DNA from: Legionella qingyii
GTDB taxonomy: Bacteria > Pseudomonadota > Gammaproteobacteria > Legionellales > Legionellaceae
Assembly: GCF_003184185.1 (NCBI RefSeq)
Contig: NZ_QHJG01000012.1
Span: 51,656 to 115,655, forward strand
DNA: 64,000 nucleotides
Direction of reading: 5' to 3'
Position numbers and translations under genes: made by a program. Of the stretch, positions 31,267-39,423 are shown one piece after another (position 1 is the first letter of the stretch; each line of letters opens with the position of its first letter). The notes beneath the pieces were generated by a model, which worked only from the letters and a program-made list of their open reading frames with translations, made no database searches and had not been told where the DNA came from.

Positions 31267-32469
31267 ATGGGTGCTTACCAATATCAGGCGCTTCAAAAAA
31301 ATGGCAACACAGCAAAAGGCGTCCTAGAAGCAGATTCTGAGCGTCATGCACGCCAACTATTGCGTGATCAAGGATTAATTCCAACTCAAATCCGTGTGTT
31401 GACTCAACAACGTTCAGGTAGTCAAACTAAAAGCAAAATTTCTGCCGCGGATCTCGCTCTGTTTACACGACAGTTGGCTACATTGCTTGCTGCCGGTATT
31501 CCAGTTGAAGAATCATTACGTGGAGTGAGTGAGCAAACAGAAAAAGATAAAGTCAGGGAACTGATTATAGGTGTGCGCGCAAAAGTGCTTGAAGGTTATG
31601 GGCTAGCACAGGCGATGGCCCAGTTTCCTCACGCCTTTCCTGAGTTATATCGTGCTACTGTGGGTTCTGGCGAACAAACGGGCCACCTAGATGTGGTTTT
31701 AGAAAAATTAGCGGACTATACTGAAAATCAACAGATAACAAAGCAGAAAGTTCAGCAAGCATTGATTTATCCGCTTATCATGATCATTGTTTCCATTGCG
31801 ATTATTTCATTTTTGCTAAGTTTTGTAGTACCAAAAATCATTGAAGTGTTCACCAGCGGCGGACAAACCCTGCCTGAAATGACCCTATTGTTAATTAATA
31901 TAAGTCACTTCATTAGAGATTATGGTCTTTATACTTTAATTGCTCTTATTCTTATGTTTATTGCCTTTAAAAAAAGTCTCGCTAATGAAAAAATCAAAAC
32001 ATCCTGGCATCGTCTATTGTTGAAGCTGCCTATAGTGTCGTATTTGGTAAAAACAGTTAATGTTTCGCGTTATATACATACTTTTGGTATACTTTTTGCT
32101 GCAGGAGTGAGTGTTCTAGAGACAATGCGTGTTGCAGCAAGTCTTGTAACCAATGTCGTTATGCGGCAGGCTTTTGACTCTGCTACTCTAAAAGTTAGAG
32201 AAGGATGTGGTATTAACGAAGCGTTAAAAGATACGGGTTATATTAGTCCGATGGCAATCCATTTAATTGCTAGCGGTGAAAAAAGTGGCCAATTGTCAAA
32301 TATGATGGAACGCGCAGCTGTTCATCTTGATAATGAAGTCAAACGGTTAATTGATACCTCATTAACGTTATTGGAGCCGATGGTGATTCTTTTGATGGGT
32401 GCGATCGTTTTATTTATTGTTTTAGCCACTTTATTACCTATTTTTTCAATGGAGCAGTTAATTACTTAA
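31267..32469 (+). CDS. gspF: Type II secretion inner-membrane protein GspF (LspF)
   Basis: Polytopic platform protein of the type II secretion system, 400 aa. Two T2SSF domains (about 65-190 and 270-390) are visible, with LFTRQLATLLAAGIPVEESL and HTFGILFAAGVSVLETM as the repeated signatures and three large hydrophobic segments. First gene of gspF-GHIJK. The Lsp system exports degradative enzymes and is needed for intracellular growth of L. pneumophila (established). Confidence 0.95.
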   Translation: MGAYQYQALQKNGNTAKGVLEADSERHARQLLRDQGLIPTQIRVLTQQRSGSQTKSKISAADLALFTRQLATLLAAGIPVEESLRGVSEQTEKDKVRELIIGVRAKVLEGYGLAQAMAQFPHAFPELYRATVGSGEQTGHLDVVLEKLADYTENQQITKQKVQQALIYPLIMIIVSIAIISFLLSFVVPKIIEVFTSGGQTLPEMTLLLINISHFIRDYGLYTLIALILMFIAFKKSLANEKIKTSWHRLLLKLPIVSYLVKTVNVSRYIHTFGILFAAGVSVLETMRVAASLVTNVVMRQAFDSATLKVREGCGINEALKDTGYISPMAIHLIASGEKSGQLSNMMERAAVHLDNEVKRLIDTSLTLLEPMVILLMGAIVLFIVLATLLPIFSMEQLIT

Positions 32470-32545
32470 ATTTTAAAACTTGTAGTCTGGTGAAGTTCAG
32501 GTTGTGCACTTCACTCATCCAATCTATGTTTAAATCGGAGTAAAA

Positions 32546-32968
32546 ATGAATAAACAAAAAGGATTCTCGTTAATTGAAATTATGGTAGTGGTTGTCATAT
32601 TAGGCATTCTCGCCTCCATAGTAGTACCTAAAATTATGGGACGCCCTGATGAGGCACGAAGAGTTAAAGCCAAACAAGACGTGCTTGCCATACAAAATGC
32701 CCTGGATTTATATAAACTGGATAATGGTAATTATCCTACTACAGATCAAGGTTTGATGGCCCTTGTTGAAAAACCCACATCAAATCCAGTACCTAATAAT
32801 TGGAAACAATACCTCAAATCACTCCCTAAAGATCCATGGGGTAGAGACTACCTTTATTTAAATCCAGGACAACATGGCGATATAGATGTATTTACCTACG
32901 GTGCTGAAGGACAACCTGGAGGTACAGGTATTAATGCCGAAATTGGTAACTGGGATGAACCCAAATAA
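32546..32968 (+). CDS. gspG: Type II secretion major pseudopilin GspG (LspG)
   Basis: Major pseudopilin, 140 aa. Prepilin peptidase site KQKGFSLIEIMVVVVILGIL (Gly at -1, Phe +1, Glu +5) sits at the N-terminus; C-terminal SLPKDPWGRDYLYLNPG and the calcium-loop-like acidic end are GspG-specific. It is 76 bp after gspF with a good GGAG-type site. Confidence 0.96.
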   Translation: MNKQKGFSLIEIMVVVVILGILASIVVPKIMGRPDEARRVKAKQDVLAIQNALDLYKLDNGNYPTTDQGLMALVEKPTSNPVPNNWKQYLKSLPKDPWGRDYLYLNPGQHGDIDVFTYGAEGQPGGTGINAEIGNWDEPK

Positions 32969-33062
32969 TAAACTTCTTTGGATATTCACTACAGAGAGTG
33001 AAGTGCGAGGAAAGACAGAGCATGGAACTGATGTATGCAGGCAAGGATATGGAACTGCATCA

Positions 33063-33581
33063 ATGAAACTATCCCCGTCTGCAGTAGCAGTTTCCAAGAG
33101 GTCTAATCAAGGTTTTACTCTCATTGAGATCTTGATTGTTTTGGTAATTATAGGCATTACCTTCGGTTTTGCCTTAATTGCTTTTGGTGACTTTGGTGAG
33201 AGCCGACGTATCTTGTTTTCAGCGGAACAACTCATGAACACGCTTCGTTTGGCCCAGCACCAAGCTATTTTGGAAACCAGCACGCTTGGTCTGCGTATTA
33301 ACAATACAGGCTATCAAGTACTTCAACTGAATAACAACACTCAATGGAAAGCTATTTCCGATAAAGGAGTGTTTAAAATGACTTACTTTCCCAAAGACAC
33401 ACATATTACCTTAAAAACAATTAACCCAACTCCAGTGGGAGCTCCTGCCATTATTATTTCTTCCTCTGGCGAGCTAACTCCTTTTACATTAAATTTTGGT
33501 AGCAAAAAGGACAATAATTTGGCGTTACTGATTGGCAAACGAAATGGAGAGTTAAAATTTAATGTGGTACACACTAAATGA
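33063..33581 (+). CDS. gspH: Type II secretion minor pseudopilin GspH (LspH)
   Basis: Minor pseudopilin with class III prepilin signal SNQGFTLIEILIVLVIIGI. From the ATG at 33063 it has 172 aa with a 15-residue leader. The frame is open back to 32886, overlapping gspG, so a longer leader cannot be excluded; no ideal ribosome site marks the start. Its stop overlaps the gspI start by 4 bp. Confidence 0.88.
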   Translation: MKLSPSAVAVSKRSNQGFTLIEILIVLVIIGITFGFALIAFGDFGESRRILFSAEQLMNTLRLAQHQAILETSTLGLRINNTGYQVLQLNNNTQWKAISDKGVFKMTYFPKDTHITLKTINPTPVGAPAIIISSSGELTPFTLNFGSKKDNNLALLIGKRNGELKFNVVHTK

Positions 33582-33952
33582 GACCTTATCATAATAAATC
33601 AGGATTCACCCTAATTGAGGTATTATTAGCACTTTCCATAATTGCTATTGCCTTAACTGCTTTGCTTAAAGCGATATCACAAAATGTCGAAACGACACGC
33701 CGAGTAAAAGAAAAATCAGTAAGTCACTGGGTTGCTATGCAAGGCGTGGCAATGATTCAGCTTAATTTATTACAAATTAATCAAAGTCAGGAAACAACCC
33801 AAGATTCAATGATGTTGAATGAGCATTGGTACTGGAGAGCAAAAGTAAGTTCGACACCACAAAAAAATATTCAAAAAATAGTTATTTCAGTCAGCACGGA
33901 TAAAGCAGGTCCATTTAGAGAGGAACTGCAAGCATTCAGGTATGTACCATGA
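33578..33952 (+). CDS. gspI: Type II secretion minor pseudopilin GspI (LspI)
   Basis: Minor pseudopilin, 124 aa, in the GspI-J-K tip complex. Signal KSGFTLIEVLLALSIIAIAL (Glu +5) and the family block SHWVAMQGVAMIQLNL (NxA-type region) are visible. Four-base overlaps at both ends point to tight translational coupling within gspHIJ. Confidence 0.93.
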   Translation: MRPYHNKSGFTLIEVLLALSIIAIALTALLKAISQNVETTRRVKEKSVSHWVAMQGVAMIQLNLLQINQSQETTQDSMMLNEHWYWRAKVSSTPQKNIQKIVISVSTDKAGPFREELQAFRYVP

Positions 33953-34584
33953 AAAAAAACATAACTTCCAAAAAAGTAAACGGTTTTACTCTGATTGAAA
34001 TCTTAATTGCACTTGCAGTATTTGCCATTCTAGCAACCATCACCTCTTCCGTATTGTATAACGCATTTACCACACGCTCCCGCGTTAATGAACAAAGTGA
34101 ACGTCTCAATGAGTTACAACTTGCAATAAGTCTCATTCAACAAGATATCAGTCAAACTGTAGAGCGCCCTATTCGCAGTAACGAGATGCGATTATTACCT
34201 GCATTTATAGGACAAACAAATTATCTTGAATTCACACGTGATGGTAATGTAAATCCTGGCAGCATTGAAAAGCGCAGCACCCTAAAACGAGTTGCGTATC
34301 TTTGCCAGCATGGAACGCTGATCCGTAGAACTTGGAATAGTCTCGACATAATTGATCAAAAAATCTATGAAGATAAGCCCTTGCTAAATCAGCTTAATAA
34401 CTGTCATTTTGGTTATTTAAATCAAAACTTACAGATACTTCCTGAATGGAGAGAACAAGCAGTAGGCTTAAATCAACGTAAAGAGCCTTTTCCTAAAGCA
34501 GTACAAATTAATATGACTCTTCGGAATCAGGGCGAAATAAATTTACTTTTTATTCTACCGGGTGCACTTTATGTTTCAAGTTAA
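33949..34584 (+). CDS. gspJ: Type II secretion minor pseudopilin GspJ (LspJ)
   Basis: Minor pseudopilin, 211 aa. N-terminal VNGFTLIEILIALAVFAIL is the prepilin signal; the ISQTVERPIRSNEMRLLPAF block is typical of GspJ. It overlaps gspI by 4 bp and gspK by 14 bp. Confidence 0.93.
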   Translation: MKKNITSKKVNGFTLIEILIALAVFAILATITSSVLYNAFTTRSRVNEQSERLNELQLAISLIQQDISQTVERPIRSNEMRLLPAFIGQTNYLEFTRDGNVNPGSIEKRSTLKRVAYLCQHGTLIRRTWNSLDIIDQKIYEDKPLLNQLNNCHFGYLNQNLQILPEWREQAVGLNQRKEPFPKAVQINMTLRNQGEINLLFILPGALYVSS

Positions 34585-35512
34585 AACCATAAAAGGAAGT
34601 GCCTTACTCACCGCGCTTTTTATTATGACACTGGTCGCGATTGTCGCCACAGCCATGAGCACCAAAGTTCAATTAGATATTTATCGTACACGACTTATGA
34701 TCACTCACGATAAAGTCTATCTCGCCTCACAAACAGTTGCTTTTTGGGCATTGGGTGAATTAAGTAATAAAAAAAATGAATTTACCAAAGCTAATGTCCA
34801 AGGAGTGGTAAGTTTATTCCCACATGATATGGAACATATCGACAGCGCAGTTACCTTAAAAGGTGCTCTTTATGATTTGCAATCTCGATATAATATTAAT
34901 AATTTGGAACACAAAAAATCAATGATAGGATTCATAAATCTCATAAGTACAGCCGTGCCACAATATGCAGAAGCAGAAAAAGTCAAATTAACACTAGCAA
35001 TTATTGATTGGCTTTCCTCCTATGATTTGGCGCGCGGTAATGACAATTACTTATCATATTATATGAGCCAAAAACCACCCTATTATCCTAGCCACCAATT
35101 TATGAGCAGCAAATCAGAACTACGTCTGGTAAAGGATGTGAACGCATCTCTTTATTTGGTCCTGGAACCTTTAATTACTGCATTACCTGAATTTACACCC
35201 ATTAATATTAATACAGCACCGATAAAAGTACTCAAATCGCTAAGCGGCACAACCAATGAAACACAACTTAATGAATTAATTAAAGCGAGAAAAGAAAATG
35301 GAATTAAAGAATTAAGCAAAATCTCTGAAATACTCAAAAAACTTAATATAGCAAACGATCAAATAACCCTGGAGAGTAATTATTTTCTCAGTATCGCTTC
35401 GGCAACGAGTGATAACCTCAATTTAACTGTATATACCTTATTTAAACGAAATCGTGATAAAAAAGGAAAAATTTCTGTCAATATCCTCAGAGAAAGCGTT
35501 AATGTTTTCTAA
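34571..35512 (+). CDS. gspK: Type II secretion minor pseudopilin GspK (LspK)
   Basis: Largest minor pseudopilin (313 aa), capping the tip complex. It has the short leader IKGSALLTALFIMTLVAIV; as in known GspK, the Glu at +5 is missing. LAIIDWLSSYDLARGNDNYL and the ININTAPIKVLKSL helix-hairpin region follow. The ATG at 34571 lies inside gspJ; a GTG at 34562 is the alternative start. Confidence 0.92.
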   Translation: MFQVKTIKGSALLTALFIMTLVAIVATAMSTKVQLDIYRTRLMITHDKVYLASQTVAFWALGELSNKKNEFTKANVQGVVSLFPHDMEHIDSAVTLKGALYDLQSRYNINNLEHKKSMIGFINLISTAVPQYAEAEKVKLTLAIIDWLSSYDLARGNDNYLSYYMSQKPPYYPSHQFMSSKSELRLVKDVNASLYLVLEPLITALPEFTPININTAPIKVLKSLSGTTNETQLNELIKARKENGIKELSKISEILKKLNIANDQITLESNYFLSIASATSDNLNLTVYTLFKRNRDKKGKISVNILRESVNVF

Positions 35513-35529
35513 TCTCAAATACTACTGAG

Positions 35530-36663
35530 TTAATCTTCATCTTTAGTCGGTTGAATGGTGTTCTGATGGAGTATTTCGTCAGCTAACTCGTTACCGGCCT
35601 TAATATCTGATTCAGATAGCTTATTTTTTAGCAGCTTAAGTTCTCTAATCGCTTCTTCATTTTTATTTTTTGCAGCAATCTTAAACATGGCATATGCCTT
35701 AATCCAATCTTTATCTACACCCAATCCAGCAAGATACATATAACCTAATTTGGCTTGACCAATAGGGTTTCCTTGTGCTGCAGATTTAGTAAACCAATAT
35801 ACCGCCTGTTCGTAATCTCTAGGAATACCGGTGCCTGTAAGAAGTAACTGCCCGATTTCAGCTTGCGCCTCAGGCTGACCGCTTTGTGCAGCAGCCTGAT
35901 ACCAATAAGCTGCTTTTTCTGGATTTGCCTCAACGCCATAGCCTTTTAGGTAGTAATAAGCCAAATAAGTTTGTGCTTTAACATGGCCTTGATTCGCTGC
36001 TTGCGAAAACCAATAAAACGCTAATTTATCATCTTGGGCAATACCTTGTTGTTGTCCGGTATATAACAGACCTAAACTATATTGAGCCCTCACATCTCCC
36101 TGATCCGCTGCCTGTTGATACCAATAAAATGCCTGATTAACATCTTTTTTTGTTCCTTCCCCCATTATGTAATCATAGGCGAGATTTACTTGTGCCTTGC
36201 TGTATCCTTTTTTTGCAGATTTTTCAAACCATTCAAATGCAGTCTTTTTATTGGCTTGAACACCATCACCAGATACATACATTAAACCAACATTTCTTTG
36301 AGCAATTGCATTACCTTGCTTTGCTGATTTCATATACCACTTAAAGGCTTCAGGAAAATTTTGTTTTACCCCTTGTCCCAAATCATACATAAAGCCCAAA
36401 CTAAGTTGTGCTAAGGGATTATTTTTATCCGCTGATTTTTGATACCAACTTATTGCTTGAGTGTAATCTTTAGCAACACCTTCACCGTATTGGTACATAC
36501 GGCCAAGCAAATACATTGCCTCAACATTTCCATCCCGGGCAGATTGCATTAAATGAGGGTAAGCAGTGGTATAATCTCCGTTCTCATATGCAGCGAAACC
36601 AACAATTTCATCTGCAAAAGCAGTATTCATTACCAGCAATGCTGCTAAAATCACCCTACGCAT
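35530..36663 (-). CDS. Secreted Sel1-repeat (TPR-like) protein
   Basis: Exported 377-aa protein: signal peptide (MRRVILAALLVMNTAFA) followed by eight Sel1-like repeats of about 36-38 residues with the A-x-Y-x-L-G-x-x-Y and A-x-x-W-x-x-x-A-A pattern, then a charged C-terminal helix. Sel1 proteins LpnE and EnhC promote host entry in L. pneumophila; this one is not obviously either, so a host-interaction role is only inferred. Convergent with gspK. Confidence 0.85.
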   Translation of the reverse strand: MRRVILAALLVMNTAFADEIVGFAAYENGDYTTAYPHLMQSARDGNVEAMYLLGRMYQYGEGVAKDYTQAISWYQKSADKNNPLAQLSLGFMYDLGQGVKQNFPEAFKWYMKSAKQGNAIAQRNVGLMYVSGDGVQANKKTAFEWFEKSAKKGYSKAQVNLAYDYIMGEGTKKDVNQAFYWYQQAADQGDVRAQYSLGLLYTGQQQGIAQDDKLAFYWFSQAANQGHVKAQTYLAYYYLKGYGVEANPEKAAYWYQAAAQSGQPEAQAEIGQLLLTGTGIPRDYEQAVYWFTKSAAQGNPIGQAKLGYMYLAGLGVDKDWIKAYAMFKIAAKNKNEEAIRELKLLKNKLSESDIKAGNELADEILHQNTIQPTKDED

Positions 36664-36898
36664 GCTGACTCCAATTCAATCCTCTTATCTAAAGCGTAGA
36701 ATAAAGAATCAACAAAGCAAGTCTGATGAGCGAATTAAACTCAGTATGTTCATTGAATATTATCTAAAAAATCAAACAATACTCAATATCCACTTGAATT
36801 TTATCCGTCTACTTTGGTTCATATCTTATTGGGGAGATTGGGATGCTGACACGATTTCCATATGGAGTCATCATTACTTTAGACGATGTAATTTAACC

Positions 36899-36933
36899 TT
36901 AAAAAATTAAATCCCTGCCATAACGCAGGGATT
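36899..36933 (-). terminator. Intrinsic terminator of pmbA
   Basis: AATCCCTGC/GCAGGGATT stem with a 6-nt loop, followed on the minus strand by a T-rich tract (complement of 36899-36910). It lies 12 bp past the pmbA stop. Confidence 0.85.
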
Positions 36934-36945
36934 CTTATATTCTTT

Positions 36946-38304
36946 TTACTTCCCGGCCACCATCATTTTTTCAATGAGTACCGAACCACATCGTGTCGCA
37001 ATATTTGGATTAATATCATTACCAACAGCAAGAATGGATTTAAATATATCCTTTAAATTTCCTGCAATCGTAATTTCATCAACAGGATATTGAATTACAC
37101 CATTTTCAACCCAAAAGCCTCCGGCACCCCGCGAATAATCACCTGTTACAATATTTATTCCTTGCCCCATTAATTCAGTGACTAATAATCCTTTACCCAT
37201 TATTTTCAATAAATCATCCAGATCACCTGCTGTCGGGTCAATTGTTAAATTATGGACTCCATCTGAATTTGCTGTTGTTTTTAAACCCATTCTACGCGCA
37301 GAATAGCTGCCCAATACATATTGCATCACACGACCTTTATCAACAATTATATTAGGGCGCGTTGGAACCCCTTCGCTGTCAAATGCTGAACTTCCTAAAG
37401 CACCTAGTAAATGAGGCTGTTCATAAATACGAATAAACTCTGGAAAAATTTGTTGTCCTATGGAATCCAACAAAAAGGTATTTTTTCTGTAAAGATTTGA
37501 ACCGCTAATTGCATTAATAAAACTTGAAAATAAACCACTGGAAATTCGTGATGAAAAAATAACGGGGATTGCTTGTGTTTCAATCTGTTGTGCCCCCAAA
37601 CGATTCACAGCGCGGTTAACAGCATTTTTAGCAATTACATGAAAATCAATCAAATCTTGAGGATTACGGACCGTTGTATAGTCGTAATCACGTTGCATTT
37701 CCTCTCCGTCCTTCGCAATTAAAGAGCAACTTAAACTATGGCGTGTACTGTGAATAAATCCAGATCCACCATATGTATTTGCAAAACCATGGTGCGATTC
37801 ATAAGAGGATACATTCACTCCATCTGAATTCGCTATTCGCTTATCCAGTGATAAAGCATGACGCTCACATTTTAAAGCCATATCAATTGCTTGTTGTGGA
37901 CTTATATCCCAAGGATGAAATAAATCAAGCTCGGGATGATTTTTAGTCATTAGCTCTTTATCCGCCAATCCAAAGCATGGATCTTCTGCGCTTACTCTTG
38001 CTATATCACAGGCCGCTTTAACCATCGCTTCCAACGCAGCAGGTGACGTATCTGTGCTACTTGCTCCACCCTTACGTTGACCAATATAAACAGTCAAACC
38101 AACGCCTTTATCCTCACTAAATGCTACGGTTTCAACCTCTCCCATGCGCACATCAACTGAGAATCCTTTATCATTATTCACTGCGACCATCGCATCGGTT
38201 GCACCTTCTTTTTTTGCGAGTTCAAGTACATCATTCATCAAACGAGTTAAATCTGTTGTTGACTTATGTACTTCACTATTGTTATGTTGCGTTCTAATTT
38301 GCAT
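36946..38304 (-). CDS. pmbA: Metalloprotease-related protein PmbA (TldE)
   Basis: TldD/PmbA family subunit, 452 aa; in E. coli, TldD and TldE (PmbA) form a protease that matures microcin B17 and degrades CcdA. It lacks an HExxxH motif, as expected for PmbA, and carries the RKGGASSTDTSP region and a C-terminal VTGDYSRGAGGFWVENG block. Divergent from the glycosidase-like gene. Confidence 0.93.
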   Translation of the reverse strand: MQIRTQHNNSEVHKSTTDLTRLMNDVLELAKKEGATDAMVAVNNDKGFSVDVRMGEVETVAFSEDKGVGLTVYIGQRKGGASSTDTSPAALEAMVKAACDIARVSAEDPCFGLADKELMTKNHPELDLFHPWDISPQQAIDMALKCERHALSLDKRIANSDGVNVSSYESHHGFANTYGGSGFIHSTRHSLSCSLIAKDGEEMQRDYDYTTVRNPQDLIDFHVIAKNAVNRAVNRLGAQQIETQAIPVIFSSRISSGLFSSFINAISGSNLYRKNTFLLDSIGQQIFPEFIRIYEQPHLLGALGSSAFDSEGVPTRPNIIVDKGRVMQYVLGSYSARRMGLKTTANSDGVHNLTIDPTAGDLDDLLKIMGKGLLVTELMGQGINIVTGDYSRGAGGFWVENGVIQYPVDEITIAGNLKDIFKSILAVGNDINPNIATRCGSVLIEKMMVAGK

Positions 38305-38349
38305 AAGAGATTCCGTGGTGTTGAATGATGTACATAAGGATACAATAAC

Positions 38350-39126
38350 ATGTCTTCACAAACCAATGTTTATCCTGCAAACAAATCATATTTGTTCCAT
38401 TTATTATTTGTTCTTTGCTTCCTATTCGCCCCACTTTATTCCTATGCTGAGGGATATTGGCGGAAATTAAGCTCTGGTATTGAATATCAAGATCTTGCTG
38501 GAGGAATACTTTCGCCCTGGGCACATATTTATGCATTTCGTATCGATCTCAATAAAAATAAATTGGCATTAGTTAATGCAAAAAAATTATCCTTAAAAAA
38601 TGCCTCTGCAGATCAATTTGCCGAACACAGCAAAGCCCTTTTAAGTATTAATGGAGGCTTTTTTGATCATCAATTTCATCCACTTGGACTCAGAATTAAT
38701 AATAAAAAATTGATCAACCCTTTAAAACGAATTAGCTGGTGGGGAATTTTTTATATAAAAAATAATAAGGCCTATATTTCAAGTCTGAAACATTTTAACC
38801 ATGATAGTGATATTGATTTTGCTATTCAAAGTGGCCCTCGATTATTAGTTAAACGGAAAATACCTTCTCTAAAACCAGGTATTGCCGATCGTTCTGCTCT
38901 GGGAATTACGGGTGATGGGAAAGTCATTATCCTTGTTTCAACTAATGCAGCAATGACTACCAGCAAGCTTGCTCAATTGCTCAGATCACCACCTTTGTCC
39001 TGCATCGATGCGATCAATTTGGATGGAGGAAGCTCGAGTCAATTGTATGCACACATTGGTTCGTTTCTATTAAATGTTCACGGATTTTCCAATGTCAGTG
39101 ATGCTGTTATCGTAAAAAAAAGATAA
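38350..39126 (+). CDS. Phosphodiester glycosidase (NAGPA/DUF2233) family exported protein
   Basis: 258-aa exported protein with a signal sequence or N-anchor (hydrophobic residues 13-30, then YAEGYW). NAGPA-fold motifs are present: LSINGGFFD, the QSGPRLL block, and INLDGGSSSQLY near the C-terminus. Family members cleave phosphodiester-linked sugars or process exopolysaccharide and peptidoglycan; the substrate here is unknown. Divergent from pmbA. Confidence 0.85.
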   Translation: MSSQTNVYPANKSYLFHLLFVLCFLFAPLYSYAEGYWRKLSSGIEYQDLAGGILSPWAHIYAFRIDLNKNKLALVNAKKLSLKNASADQFAEHSKALLSINGGFFDHQFHPLGLRINNKKLINPLKRISWWGIFYIKNNKAYISSLKHFNHDSDIDFAIQSGPRLLVKRKIPSLKPGIADRSALGITGDGKVIILVSTNAAMTTSKLAQLLRSPPLSCIDAINLDGGSSSQLYAHIGSFLLNVHGFSNVSDAVIVKKR

Positions 39127-39234
39127 AATGAGATACCGTGTAACCTAATAATCTGGGCGCAGTGTAGCACCCCGGATAATGGACTTCATAAAAAATAAAG
39201 ATTCAGGGCTATCCCCCCATAACTACTAGCAATT

Positions 39235-39261
39235 TGTGCATAAACACACAACTTATCCACA
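39235..39261. promoter_or_regulatory. Pair of inverted DnaA boxes upstream of nrdA
   Basis: TTATCCACA at 39253-39261 is a perfect consensus DnaA box. TGTGCATAA at 39235-39243 is its inverted partner, matching the looser TTATnCACA. They lie about 160-190 bp upstream of the nrdA start. In E. coli, DnaA binding at the nrdAB promoter links dNTP supply to replication. Confidence 0.65.
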
Positions 39262-39299
39262 AAATACTCCCATATTATTCTCTTGACCATCATCCAAAA

Positions 39300-39347
39300 A
39301 CACATTATCTTGTTGTTAGTAGCCACACAAGACCCTATATATTGGGT
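39300..39347. promoter_or_regulatory. Tandem NrdR-type boxes in nrdA promoter
   Basis: Two 16-bp palindrome-like sites: 39300-39315 (ACACATTATCTTGTTG) and 39332-39347 (ACCCTATATATTGGGT). They are separated by 16 bp, centre-to-centre 32 bp (three helical turns), the spacing known for NrdR repressor boxes. The second overlaps the expected -35 region. Confidence 0.7.
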
Positions 39348-39351
39348 TTTC

Positions 39352-39360
39352 TGCTATAAT
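39352..39360 (+). promoter_or_regulatory. Extended -10 of the nrdAB promoter
   Basis: TGCTATAAT fits TGnTATAAT. It lies just downstream of the second NrdR-type box and 64 bp before the nrdA ATG, so repressor binding would block polymerase. Confidence 0.6.
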
Positions 39361-39423
39361 CTAATCAATAGTGAATAAATTTAACTCGACTATTCATAAC
39401 AATAAAAACTGCGTGGAGGAAAA

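Noticed and set aside
32886..33062. N-terminal extension of gspH
   Set aside because: Overlaps gspG and would put about 75 residues before the prepilin signal, far longer than known leaders.
36662..36910. 82-aa open frame on the plus strand between the Sel1 gene and pmbA
   Set aside because: No ribosome site, odd composition, and it runs into the pmbA terminator; probably non-coding.
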